Source of the DNA: Methylobacter sp.
Lineage (GTDB): Bacteria; Pseudomonadota; Gammaproteobacteria; Methylococcales; Methylomonadaceae
DNA: 64,000 bases
Direction: 5' to 3'
Assembly (NCBI RefSeq): GCF_023227905.1
Contig: NZ_JALOCF010000006.1
Location: forward strand, 78,437 to 142,436
Shown here: positions 18,866-26,813 of the stretch, piece after piece
Numbering within the stretch: the first letter of the stretch is position 1
Layout of the letters: the number at the start of each line of letters is the position of its first letter
Made by a program: the position numbers and the translations under genes
Notes under the pieces: model-generated
Database searches by the model: none
What the model saw: the letters and a program-made list of their open reading frames with translations, nothing else
What the model was told of the DNA's origin: nothing

Positions 18866-19903
18866 TTAGTCTTTTTCCAGTATTTGGAGCTTTTCTTCCA
18901 ACATTTTTACTCTTTTTAACAGCTCAGGCAATTTGCTGATTGCTATCTGCTCTTTATAAGCTGTCTTTTTATCTTTTGCCGGGCTGCCGAAGACCTGTGT
19001 GCCTGCCTTGACATCGCCAGCTACGCCGGAACGCGCCATAACAACTGCGCCGCGACCAATCGTAACGTGATCGGCAATACCTGAACTTCCCGCCAAAATC
19101 GCATAATCTTCAATGTTGCAGGAGCCGGACACGCCCGTTAAGCCGCACATGATTACGTTTTTCCCGACCTTGTTATTGTGCCCAATCTGCACCAGATTAT
19201 CGATTTTACTGCCCGCGCCTATCAAGGTACTTCCCAATGCGCCTCTGTCTATGCAGGTGTTGGCGCCAATCTCGACATTGTCTTCAATGACCACATTACC
19301 AACCTGGGGAACTTTGACGTGCTGATTATTTCTGAATTTATAACCAAAACCATCGGCCCCAATGATCGCCCCTGAGTGAATAATGACGTTATTCCCTATG
19401 ATCACATCATCATAAATGACAGCATAAGGATAAATGCGGCAGTTTTTGCCTATTTTGACATTTTTACCAAGATAAGCGCCCGCGTGTATTTGGCTGCCAT
19501 CGCCTATGCTTGAGTGTTCTCCAATGACGGCGTAGGGTCCGATATACAGTTCGTTGCCCAATGCTACATTAGCTTCAAGTACTGCCTGCGGCGCAATTTG
19601 CTGCGTATAAGTTCTGGCAGGGTGCAACAATTCAACCGCTTTAATAAAGCTTAGCTCGGGATCGGGGCATATCAACAGCGCCATGTTTTCAGGTACATTA
19701 TCAACACTAAAGCCTTCTGCAATAAAGCAGGCCGAAGCCGTTGAATCTTTGATGTGCCGAGTATAGCGGCTGTTGGTCAGCTGCGTCACTTGGCCTTGGT
19801 GCGCAGAGGTAATATCTGCTGCTGAATGGATGATTGCTGATAAATCGCCTCCTTCAATTCGCGCACTGCAAAAATCGGCAAGTTCTTTTAATGTAATCGG
19901 CAT
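18866..19903 (-). CDS. lpxD: UDP-3-O-acylglucosamine N-acyltransferase LpxD (solitary copy)
   Basis: A 345-residue lipid A biosynthesis enzyme that transfers a 3-hydroxyacyl chain from acyl-ACP to UDP-3-O-acyl-glucosamine. The N-terminal uridine-binding domain (PITLKELADFCSARIEGGD) precedes a left-handed hexapeptide beta-helix (about residues 105-310), with the catalytic His in VQIGHNNKVG. A C-terminal helix (residues 320-345, LLKRVKMLEEKLQILEKD) closes it. I start at 19903 because the family begins there; the frame stays open to 19990. The gene is not in the usual bamA-lpxD-fabZ-lpxA cluster and stands next to moaC, so it may be a second copy in this genome. Confidence 0.93.
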   Translation of the reverse strand: MPITLKELADFCSARIEGGDLSAIIHSAADITSAHQGQVTQLTNSRYTRHIKDSTASACFIAEGFSVDNVPENMALLICPDPELSFIKAVELLHPARTYTQQIAPQAVLEANVALGNELYIGPYAVIGEHSSIGDGSQIHAGAYLGKNVKIGKNCRIYPYAVIYDDVIIGNNVIIHSGAIIGADGFGYKFRNNQHVKVPQVGNVVIEDNVEIGANTCIDRGALGSTLIGAGSKIDNLVQIGHNNKVGKNVIMCGLTGVSGSCNIEDYAILAGSSGIADHVTIGRGAVVMARSGVAGDVKAGTQVFGSPAKDKKTAYKEQIAISKLPELLKRVKMLEEKLQILEKD

Positions 19904-20074
19904 AGTTGTCTCTGCTGTTATTCTGAATGGCGCCAAGCAGTCGGCACATTGTTGAAAATTTAAGTTTAGTGTAATAAATCCAATAAACAACCGTATTGGC
20001 TGGTTGTTTGCCAGTATGGCAGGGCCAGCTGCTTGAATATTATTGTATTCCTATTCCCTGATGTCGCGGTTGAG

Positions 20075-20557
20075 TTACCCGGTAGCTTTCTGCCAGTGTC
20101 CTGACTTGCCGCCATCTTTTTCCAGTAGCCGGACTGACTGGATAACCATTCCTCTGTCTACGGCTTTGCACATATCGTAAATAGTGAGCAAAGCAATTTG
20201 CGTGGCATTTAGCGCTTCCATTTCTACGCCGGTCTGTCCGTTGGTTTTTGCGGTAGTTTGGCAACGTATTCGGCTGCTGTCGATTTCCGGGCTTAGTTTG
20301 ATCTCTACATGAGTTAGGGGCAGCGGATGACAGAGCGGGATCAGGTCCGCAGTTTTCTTGCTAGCCATGATGCCTGCTATTCTTGCGACAGCCAATACAT
20401 CGCCTTTTTGATGTCCGCCATCCATGATCAGCTTGAGCGTTTCCGGCTGCATTTCAATATAGCCTTCGGTGACGGCAGTACGCTGGGTGATCGCCTTATC
20501 ACCGACATCAACCATGTGAGCTTCGCCGGATTGATTAAAGTGGGTTAATGCAGTCAT
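20075..20557 (-). CDS. moaC: Cyclic pyranopterin monophosphate synthase MoaC
   Basis: A 160-residue molybdenum cofactor enzyme that converts the MoaA product to cyclic pyranopterin monophosphate. The family motifs are present: LTHFNQSGEAHMVDVGDK at the start, KKTADLIPLCHPLPLTHVE with the metal/substrate His residues, GVEMEALNATQIALLTIYDMCKAVD, and a Lys-rich end LLEKDGGKSG. It is divergent from moaD-moaE across 142 bp. moaA and moaB are not in the window. Confidence 0.97.
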   Translation of the reverse strand: MTALTHFNQSGEAHMVDVGDKAITQRTAVTEGYIEMQPETLKLIMDGGHQKGDVLAVARIAGIMASKKTADLIPLCHPLPLTHVEIKLSPEIDSSRIRCQTTAKTNGQTGVEMEALNATQIALLTIYDMCKAVDRGMVIQSVRLLEKDGGKSGHWQKATG

Positions 20558-20699
20558 TTTTCTGTAAAATTAGCAATGAAAAGATAGGCACGTTTTTATT
20601 ATAACAACTGCCGGTTAAGAAAACTAAAAAGGCGGTCGACAGATCGCCCATAAAATGCACTTTGTGCCAATGCTATTTTTTGTGACTGAGTGACTGATC

Positions 20700-20933
20700 A
20701 TGTCAATTAAGGTTCGTTATTTTGCCAGCTTGAAAGAAAGTATCGGCCGTTCGGAAGACAATCTGGAGTCTTCAGGACTGGCTACAGTCGGGGATGTATG
20801 GCATAGCGCTAATCCGAACAAAGCTCTGCCGGACAATATATTGATAGCGGTGAATATGGAGTATGTCGGTTTAAGCAATCCGGTTAAGGATGGCGATGAA
20901 GTGGCTTTTTTTCCGCCGGTGACCGGGGGCTGA
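20700..20933 (+). CDS. moaD: Molybdopterin synthase sulfur-carrier subunit MoaD
   Basis: A 77-residue ubiquitin-fold protein whose C-terminal Gly-Gly (FPPVTGG) is thiocarboxylated and donates sulfur for molybdopterin. VRYFASLKE at the start is typical of MoaD. Two bases separate it from moaE, so the synthase subunits are cotranslated. Confidence 0.95.
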   Translation: MSIKVRYFASLKESIGRSEDNLESSGLATVGDVWHSANPNKALPDNILIAVNMEYVGLSNPVKDGDEVAFFPPVTGG

Positions 20934-20935
20934 GT

Positions 20936-21382
20936 ATGGGCATAAAAATTTGCCCGGAACCTTTCGATCCCTGGCAAGAAATTCAGGAACACCAGCATTC
21001 GGCAAAAGAGATGGCCGGCAAGTTTGGCGCGACCAGCATCTTTATAGGCACGATGCGCGATTTCAATGAAGGCGATGACGTTAAGGGCATGGCCCTGGAA
21101 CATTATCCCGGCATGACTGAAAAGCAGCTGGAAAAAATCGTTGCCGAAGCCGTGCGGCAATGGCCGGTTATTGACGTGTTGGTGGTGCATCGGGTCGGCG
21201 ATATTCTGCCTAATGAGCCGATCGTGTTGGTAGCGGTTTGGACATCGCATCGAGGCGATGCGTTTGATGCGAGCCGGTACATCATGGAGGCGTTAAAGTC
21301 GAGAGCGCCTTTCTGGAAAAAGGAGCTGTTAAAATCCGAAGCCGAACGTTGGCTGGTAAAAAATACGGACGGTTATCTTTAG
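20936..21382 (+). CDS. moaE: Molybdopterin synthase catalytic subunit MoaE
   Basis: A 148-residue catalytic subunit of molybdopterin synthase. Recognisable segments are GATSIFIGTMRDFNEGDDV, LEHYPGMTEK, VVHRVGDILPNEPIVLVAV and the active-site lysine region ALKSRAPFWKKE. It follows moaD directly. The molybdoenzyme that uses this cofactor is not in the window. Confidence 0.96.
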   Translation: MGIKICPEPFDPWQEIQEHQHSAKEMAGKFGATSIFIGTMRDFNEGDDVKGMALEHYPGMTEKQLEKIVAEAVRQWPVIDVLVVHRVGDILPNEPIVLVAVWTSHRGDAFDASRYIMEALKSRAPFWKKELLKSEAERWLVKNTDGYL

Positions 21383-21388
21383 CAATTT

Positions 21389-21522
21389 GTCCACGAAAAG
21401 CACGAAAGCCACGAAAAATGATTATAGCGTTGTGTTAATTCATTTGGCTGGGGATCTTTAGTTTGGCTTCTTTTTGAAGATTTTCGTCCTTTTCGTGTCG
21501 CCTACTTTTGGCTTTCATGGAC
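21389..21522. repeat. Degenerate CACGAA-rich inverted repeat
   Basis: CCACGAAAAGCACGAAAG and a following CCACGAAAAA on the left (21391-21417) face TTTTCGTCCTTTTCGTGT and GGCTTTCATGGAC on the right (21481-21522), separated by roughly 60 bp. It is a worn member of the same CACGAA repeat family seen at 9.2, 38.0 and 45.6 kb. Confidence 0.5.
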
Positions 21523-21575
21523 GAAGTTTTCTCAATCTTCATTCAGTTACGGTTATATTTTTAGGAAATACCAAA

Positions 21576-22406
21576 ATGCAGGGACAATTAAGAAAAATGC
21601 ACGCCAGGCTCGAGCTGGATAGCTCAAAGCCGGTTCAGTACGAGCTGCCGCTAGGCGATCAGTTGATTGCTTTAAATCCGCTGATCGGTAAGTCAATTAA
21701 GCTGGTGTATACCGGTAAAATTTTTTGCGCGCACTGCAACAGGCTAACTAAAAAGAGTTTTAGCCAAGGTTATTGCTATCCGTGCTTTGTTTCGTTGGCG
21801 CAATGCGACATGTGCATCATGAAGCCGGAAACCTGCCACTATGAGGCCGGTACTTGCCGCCAGCCAGAATGGGGAGAGGAGTTTTGCTTTCAGCCGCATG
21901 TAGTTTATCTGGCTAATTCCAGCGGCATTAAGGTTGGCATCACCCGGCAGACACAAGTTCCAACACGCTGGATAGATCAAGGTGCAGTGATGGCGCTGCC
22001 GATTTTTAAAGTACAGTCGCGCTATATTTCCGGACTGGTTGAGATCGCTATTGCCAAGCATGTCAGCGACAAAACCAGCTGGCAGCAAATGCTTAAAAGT
22101 AAGGCAAAGCCTATCGACCTGGTTGCAAAACGGGATGAATTAATTGCTGTTTGTAAAGCGGAGCTGGATGAAATTACCCGGCGCTTCGGGCCGGAAGCGG
22201 TTGAGTTGTTAACCGATGAGCCGGTTGTGGATATTCATTTTCCGGTGGACAGCTACCCGCTCAAGGTCAAGTCCTTTAACTTTGATAAGGACGCCGAAGT
22301 GTCCGGGGTGCTGCATGGCATTAAAGGCCAGTATTTATTGCTGGATACCGGCGTCATTAATATCCGCAAGTTTGCCGGTTATGAGGTTGAGCTTTTGCAG
22401 CAGTAG
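21576..22406 (+). CDS. DUF2797 family protein
   Basis: A 276-residue protein of the uncharacterised DUF2797 family. A zinc-ribbon-like Cys set (CAHC near residue 50, CYPC, CDMC) is followed by a GIY-YIG-like segment, VYLANSSGIKVGITRQ then WIDQGAVMALPI (about residues 112-145), and an all-alpha and beta tail. The ATG at 21576 is chosen because AGGA lies 10 nt upstream and the frame before it is repeat DNA. The function is unknown; the nuclease resemblance is at motif level only. Confidence 0.85.
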   Translation: MQGQLRKMHARLELDSSKPVQYELPLGDQLIALNPLIGKSIKLVYTGKIFCAHCNRLTKKSFSQGYCYPCFVSLAQCDMCIMKPETCHYEAGTCRQPEWGEEFCFQPHVVYLANSSGIKVGITRQTQVPTRWIDQGAVMALPIFKVQSRYISGLVEIAIAKHVSDKTSWQQMLKSKAKPIDLVAKRDELIAVCKAELDEITRRFGPEAVELLTDEPVVDIHFPVDSYPLKVKSFNFDKDAEVSGVLHGIKGQYLLLDTGVINIRKFAGYEVELLQQ

Positions 22407-22708
22407 TGCCTGTCTAGGCAAATGACTCTTAATTTAATGTACTGAGTCATGGTCCGCATCACGAATAATATCTTTTTAACGATAACCAACATCTGATGGT
22501 ACCAGCCAAGCAGGAACTAAAAGGATAAGAGATGCATGTACAATCGGCCTTAAAACCTAGTAAAATGCTTATATTATGTTGCCTGCAAAAAGGCAACTAC
22601 CAGCAGCAGTCTATATGACGTTCTTTAAAATACACGAGTATTTGGGTCTTGAATTTTTAAAGTACATATAATCAGCTTAATTCGAAACTCTATTTTGAGG
22701 GTATTAGC
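22407..22708. promoter_or_regulatory. ilvB upstream region with a putative promoter
   Basis: This gap contains a perfect TATAAT at 22667-22672 with only a weak -35 candidate (TTGGGT at 22642, 19-bp spacing), placing a possible start about 30 nt before ilvB. A hairpin GTTGCCT-GCAAAA-AGGCAAC lies at 22578-22597. I looked for an Ile/Val/Leu-rich leader peptide with an attenuator and did not see one. Confidence 0.4.
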
Positions 22709-24445
22709 GTGGAGCTAAACGGCGCACAAATTGTAATTCAGAGTCTTAAGGACGAAGGCGTAGAATATATTTTTGGCTATCCCGGCGGGGCGGTATTGCA
22801 TTTGTACGATGCCCTTTTCCAGCAGGATGAGGTCAAACACATTCTAGTCCGGCACGAACAAGGCGCGACCCATGCTGCGGACGGCTATGCCCGTGCAACC
22901 GGCAAACCCGGCGTCGTCCTGGTCACTTCGGGACCGGGCGCCACCAATGCGATAACCGGCATTGCCACCGCTTATATGGATTCAATCCCGATGGTGGTTA
23001 TTTCGGGCCAGGTGCCGTTACCGGTCATCGGCAGCGATGCGTTCCAGGAAGTCGACATGGTCGGCATTACCCGCCCCTGCGTGAAGCATAATTTCCTGGT
23101 CAAAGACGTCACCAAGCTGGCTGAAACTATCAAGAAAGCCTTTTATGTGGCGACCACCGGACGTCCCGGCCCCGTTGTTGTTGACGTGCCTAAAGACATC
23201 ACCGACCCCAGAATAAAAGTACCGTATAAATACCCTAAAAAAGTCACTATCCGTTCTTATAATCCGGCGGTTACCGGCCACAAGGGGCAGATTAAAAAAG
23301 CCGTGGATTTATTGTTGACCGCGCAAAAGCCGATCATTTATTCCGGCGGTGGCGTGATTTTAGGCGAAGCCAGCAAGGAATTGACCGAATTCGCCCACAC
23401 TCTGGGTTTTCCTGTCACCAATACCTTGATGGGCCTGGGCGCTTATCCGGCAACCGACAAGCAGTTCGTCGGCATGCTCGGGATGCACGGCACTTATGAA
23501 GCTAACATGGCGATGCATGACAGTGATGTGATTATTGCTATCGGCGCGCGTTTTGACGACCGCGTTACCGGCAAACTGGATCAGTTTTGCCCGCACGCCC
23601 AGATTATCCATATCGATGTTGATCCGGCGTCCATTTCCAAAACCGTTAAAGTCGCGATTCCTATCGTCGGCGAAGTGAAACCGGTATTGGAACAGATGCT
23701 GGAAATGATCAGTGAAAGCAAAAAGAAACCGTCCAAGAAAGCCTTGGAAAGCTGGTGGAACCAAATCGACCAATGGCGGGCCGTCAAATGTATGGAATAC
23801 GACCGCAACAGCCGACTGATCAAGCCGCAATACGTGATTGAACAGTTGTATGAAGTCACCAAAGGCGAGGCGTATATCACTTCGGATGTCGGCCAGCATC
23901 AAATGTGGGCGGCCCAGTATTACCCGTTCGACAAGCCGCGGCATTGGATTAATTCGGGCGGATTGGGCACGATGGGCTTTGGTTTGCCTGCGGCCATCGG
24001 CGTTAAACTGGCGTTTCCTGAATCGGAAGTTGCCTGCGTGACCGGCGACGGCAGCATCCAGATGTGCATTCAGGAATTATCGACCGCATTGCAATACAAT
24101 GCGCCGGTAAAAATCATCAACCTGAACAACAGCTACCTGGGCATGGTTCGCCAATGGCAGGAATTTACCTACGAAAGCCGTTACTCGCATTCATACATGG
24201 ACACCATCCCGGACTTCGTCAAACTGGCAGAGGCCTATGGTCATGTCGGCATGCGTATCGATAAACCCGAGGACGTCAGACCGGCGCTGGAAGAAGCTTT
24301 TGCGATGAAAGACCGCACGGTGTTCTTGGACATCCTGACCGACCGAACCGAAAATGTTTACCCGATGATTGAAGCAGGTAAAGCGCATAATGATATGACC
24401 TTAAGAGTCGCGGAAGGCACATCAACCGATAGGGAATTGGCGTAA
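22709..24445 (+). CDS. ilvB: Acetolactate synthase large subunit
   Basis: A 578-residue thiamine-diphosphate enzyme that makes 2-acetolactate or 2-aceto-2-hydroxybutyrate, the first step of valine, leucine and isoleucine synthesis. The N-terminal PYR domain carries the catalytic Glu in LVRHEQGATHAADGYAR, followed by TSGPGATN. The central FAD-binding-like domain is present. The ThDP-binding domain has GDGSIQMCIQEL through NNSYLGMVRQWQEF. The start is GTG after a GAGGG-type site. It is followed by ilvH after 1 bp. Confidence 0.96.
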   Translation: MELNGAQIVIQSLKDEGVEYIFGYPGGAVLHLYDALFQQDEVKHILVRHEQGATHAADGYARATGKPGVVLVTSGPGATNAITGIATAYMDSIPMVVISGQVPLPVIGSDAFQEVDMVGITRPCVKHNFLVKDVTKLAETIKKAFYVATTGRPGPVVVDVPKDITDPRIKVPYKYPKKVTIRSYNPAVTGHKGQIKKAVDLLLTAQKPIIYSGGGVILGEASKELTEFAHTLGFPVTNTLMGLGAYPATDKQFVGMLGMHGTYEANMAMHDSDVIIAIGARFDDRVTGKLDQFCPHAQIIHIDVDPASISKTVKVAIPIVGEVKPVLEQMLEMISESKKKPSKKALESWWNQIDQWRAVKCMEYDRNSRLIKPQYVIEQLYEVTKGEAYITSDVGQHQMWAAQYYPFDKPRHWINSGGLGTMGFGLPAAIGVKLAFPESEVACVTGDGSIQMCIQELSTALQYNAPVKIINLNNSYLGMVRQWQEFTYESRYSHSYMDTIPDFVKLAEAYGHVGMRIDKPEDVRPALEEAFAMKDRTVFLDILTDRTENVYPMIEAGKAHNDMTLRVAEGTSTDRELA

Positions 24446-24446
24446 A

Positions 24447-24938
24447 ATGAGACATATTATTTCTATCCTGATTGAAAACGAATCCGGTGCGTTGTCGCGG
24501 GTGGCAGGCTTATTTTCCGCGCGCGGCTACAATATCGAATCCTTGACCGTAGCGCCAACGGAAGACCCCAGCCTGTCGCGTATGACCCTGGTCACTCGCG
24601 GCAACGATGACATTATCGAGCAAATCACCAAGCAGCTGAATAAACTGATTGATGTGGTTAAACTGATAGACTTGGCCGAATCCGATCATATTGAACGGGA
24701 ACTGATGATGGTCAAGATCAAGACCACCGAACACACCCGCGAAGAAATCAGAGGCATAGCGGCTATCTTTCGCGGCAAGATTATCGATGTTACGCCGACC
24801 ACTTATGTCGTGGAAATGACCGGCCCGTCCAGTAAACTGGATGCTTTTATCGCAGCTATCGATCCCGACACCATTATTGAGGTCGTTCGTTCCGGGCCGA
24901 CAGGTATCTCAAGAGGCGAAAAAGGGCTGCATTTGTAA
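24447..24938 (+). CDS. ilvH: Acetolactate synthase regulatory subunit
   Basis: A 163-residue small subunit with an N-terminal ACT domain (HIISILIENESGALSRVAGL, RGYNIESLTVAPTEDP) that confers valine feedback control, and a C-terminal ALS_ss domain ending SRGEKGLHL. It lies in the ilvB-ilvH-ilvC operon. Confidence 0.96.
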   Translation: MRHIISILIENESGALSRVAGLFSARGYNIESLTVAPTEDPSLSRMTLVTRGNDDIIEQITKQLNKLIDVVKLIDLAESDHIERELMMVKIKTTEHTREEIRGIAAIFRGKIIDVTPTTYVVEMTGPSSKLDAFIAAIDPDTIIEVVRSGPTGISRGEKGLHL

Positions 24939-24944
24939 ACTTAA

Positions 24945-25012
24945 GGTTAAAGGCGAAAGGCTCAAGGCGAAAAAGCATAGCTCAGTCGCCCTTCGCCCTT
25001 CGCCCTTCGCCC
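24945..25012. repeat. AAGGCGAAAGG / CGCCCTT heptamer repeat between ilvH and ilvC
   Basis: A run of CGCCCTT units repeats at 7-bp intervals (24987-25012, three full units plus CGCCC). Upstream (24945-24971) lie complementary-type AAAGGCGAAAGG and CAAGGCGAAAA units, so the block can fold on itself. It lies inside the operon just before ilvC and could modulate or process the mRNA. Confidence 0.6.
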
Positions 25013-25047
25013 AATTAATTTTAAACACCCAAAAAACAGGAAAAACC

Positions 25048-26064
25048 ATGCAAGTTTATTACGACAAAGATGCCGATCTTTCAATCATCAAAGATAAAAA
25101 AGTAGCCATTATCGGTTACGGATCGCAAGGCCATGCTCACGCCCTTAATTTAAAAGAATCCGGCGTTTCAGTTGTCGTGGGCTTACGCGCAGGATCACCT
25201 TCAGTGGCTAAGGCTGAAGCACATGGATTAACCGTACAAGACGTTGCACAAGCAGTTGCCGGCGCGGACATCGTGATGATTCTGACGCCTGATGAATTCC
25301 AATCAAAATTGTATAAAGACGAAATTGAACCGAACATCAAACAAGGTGCAGTATTAGCATTTGCACACGGCTTTGCTATTTTGTACAACCAAGTCGTGCC
25401 ACGCGCCGATTTGGACGTGATCATGATCGCGCCTAAAGCGCCAGGGCATACCGTGCGTTCGGAATTTGTACGAGGCGGCGGCGTTCCTGACTTAATCGCA
25501 GTTCATCAAGATGCTTCAGGCACAGCTAAAGCGATTTGCTTGTCTTACGCGTCAGCTATCGGCGGCGGCCGCTCAGGGATCATCGAAACCACGTTCCGCG
25601 ACGAATGTGAAACCGATTTATTCGGTGAACAAGCGGTATTATGCGGCGGTGCAGTTGAACTCGTAAAAATGGGTTTTGAAACTCTGGTTGAAGCCGGTTA
25701 TGAGCCTGAAATGGCCTACTTTGAGTGCTTGCACGAATTAAAGTTGATTGTTGATTTAATGTTTGAAGGCGGCATCGCCAACATGAACTACTCCATTTCC
25801 AACAATGCAGAGTACGGCGAATACGTTACCGGCCCACGCGTCATCAACGAAGAAAGCCGCTGGGCGATGCGTGAAGCGTTGAAAAACATCAGAAACGGCG
25901 AATACGCAAAGCAATTCATCATGGAAGGTATGACCAACTATCCTGAAATGACCGCCAAGCGTCGTTTGAATGCAGAACATCCGATTGAAGTTGTCGGTGC
26001 AAAACTGCGCAGCATGATGCCTTGGATTAAAGCCAACCAGATTGTTGATAAAACCAAAAACTGA
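25048..26064 (+). CDS. ilvC: Ketol-acid reductoisomerase (NADP+, class I)
   Basis: A 338-residue enzyme that isomerises and reduces acetolactate, the second common step of branched-chain amino acid synthesis. The Rossmann motif IGYGSQGHAHALNL lies at about residue 22, and the Mg-binding acidic residues occur in GIIETTFRDECETDLFGEQ and in the FECLHELKLIVDL region. The length fits the short class I form. The ATG at 25048 (CAGGA site upstream) gives the canonical MQVYYDKDAD start; the frame is open further upstream through repeat DNA but that is not coding. Confidence 0.97.
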   Translation: MQVYYDKDADLSIIKDKKVAIIGYGSQGHAHALNLKESGVSVVVGLRAGSPSVAKAEAHGLTVQDVAQAVAGADIVMILTPDEFQSKLYKDEIEPNIKQGAVLAFAHGFAILYNQVVPRADLDVIMIAPKAPGHTVRSEFVRGGGVPDLIAVHQDASGTAKAICLSYASAIGGGRSGIIETTFRDECETDLFGEQAVLCGGAVELVKMGFETLVEAGYEPEMAYFECLHELKLIVDLMFEGGIANMNYSISNNAEYGEYVTGPRVINEESRWAMREALKNIRNGEYAKQFIMEGMTNYPEMTAKRRLNAEHPIEVVGAKLRSMMPWIKANQIVDKTKN

Positions 26065-26086
26065 TCTTAAGTTGGTTTGAGTGTTT

Positions 26087-26118
26087 AAAAAGCCCGTCTT
26101 TATGACGGGCTTTTTTTT
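26087..26118 (+). terminator. Intrinsic terminator of the ilv operon
   Basis: AAAAAGCCCGTC pairs with GACGGGCTTTTT around a 5-nt loop and runs into T8. It lies 22 bp after the ilvC stop. Confidence 0.95.
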
Positions 26119-26126
26119 GCGTTAAT

Positions 26127-26163
26127 TTGACCGCTCTATTTAAAAGTAATTACAATGTAATTA
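26127..26163 (+). promoter_or_regulatory. Promoter with overlapping palindromic operator of the mazEF-like pair
   Basis: TTGACC (26127-26132) and TACAAT (26151-26156, five of six matches) form a -35/-10 pair with an 18-bp spacer. A perfect palindrome TAATTAC-AAT-GTAATTA (26147-26163) covers the -10 element. This is the layout expected for autorepression by the antitoxin or the toxin-antitoxin complex. Confidence 0.65.
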
Positions 26164-26183
26164 TAAATAAAGAGGAGTCGAAT

Positions 26184-26450
26184 ATGGCGCACTTAATCAA
26201 AATTGGAAATTCCCAAGGTATCAGGATTCCACAAGCACTTATAAAACAAGCAAATCTTCAAGATCGGGAATTTGAAATTCAGGTCGTCGATAACGGTTTG
26301 TTAATCACCCCGATAAAAAGTCACAGACAAGGATGGAAAGAACAATTTAAAAATATTTTAGCTGCTAAAACTGAGCAGGACTTTAATGAAAACCATAGTA
26401 ATTTGGATCATAGTGCGGAACTTCCGACCGGAGAGGAGTGGGAATGGTAG
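26184..26450 (+). CDS. mazE: MazE-type AbrB-fold antitoxin
   Basis: An 88-residue antitoxin with an N-terminal swapped-hairpin AbrB/MazE domain (LIKIGNSQGIRIPQALIKQA, residues 3-22) and a flexible acidic C-terminus (LPTGEEWEW) that should bind the toxin. The ATG at 26184 follows an AGAGGAG site. The last 7 bases overlap the toxin gene. Confidence 0.88.
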   Translation: MAHLIKIGNSQGIRIPQALIKQANLQDREFEIQVVDNGLLITPIKSHRQGWKEQFKNILAAKTEQDFNENHSNLDHSAELPTGEEWEW

Positions 26451-26764
26451 TCAATCGGTTTGATGTTTATTTGATCGAGCTTGACCCTGCTGTCGGCAGT
26501 GAAATTAAAAAAACCAGACCCTGCGTTATTGTTTCACCGAATGAAATGAATTGCCTGAAAACGGTTTTAATCGCGCCAATGACTACAAAAGGTTTTCATG
26601 CACCCTCAAGAGTTGAGCTTCAATTCCAAGATAAGACCGGGCTGGTTTTGTTGGATCAATTGCGGTCGGTCGATAAATCCAGATTGGTTAAAAAGTTGGG
26701 GACTATCGACGCCAAAGCACAAAAAATGATCTCATCGACTTTGGTTGATATGTTTGAGATGTAA
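26444..26764 (+). CDS. mazF: MazF/PemK-type endoribonuclease toxin
   Basis: A 106-residue mRNA interferase of the CcdB/PemK fold: FDVYLIELDPAVGSEIKKTRPCVIVS at the N-terminus with the conserved Arg-Pro, VLIAPMTT in the middle, and GLVLLDQLRSVDKSRL. These carry the catalytic Arg and Thr region of MazF. I start at the ATG at 26444 behind GAGGAG. Toxin follows antitoxin with overlap, as usual. Confidence 0.9.
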   Translation: MVVNRFDVYLIELDPAVGSEIKKTRPCVIVSPNEMNCLKTVLIAPMTTKGFHAPSRVELQFQDKTGLVLLDQLRSVDKSRLVKKLGTIDAKAQKMISSTLVDMFEM

Positions 26765-26813
26765 GATAATGTGTTCGATTACACCCTAATGGTATCAAAC
26801 AGAAAACATACAA

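Noticed and set aside
22407..22708. Possible leader-peptide attenuator in front of ilvB
   Set aside because: No Ile/Val/Leu-rich short frame followed by alternative hairpins and a T-run was found.
23360..23944. 194-codon antisense frame inside ilvB
   Set aside because: It lies fully opposite a strongly conserved gene, and its translation shows no domain.
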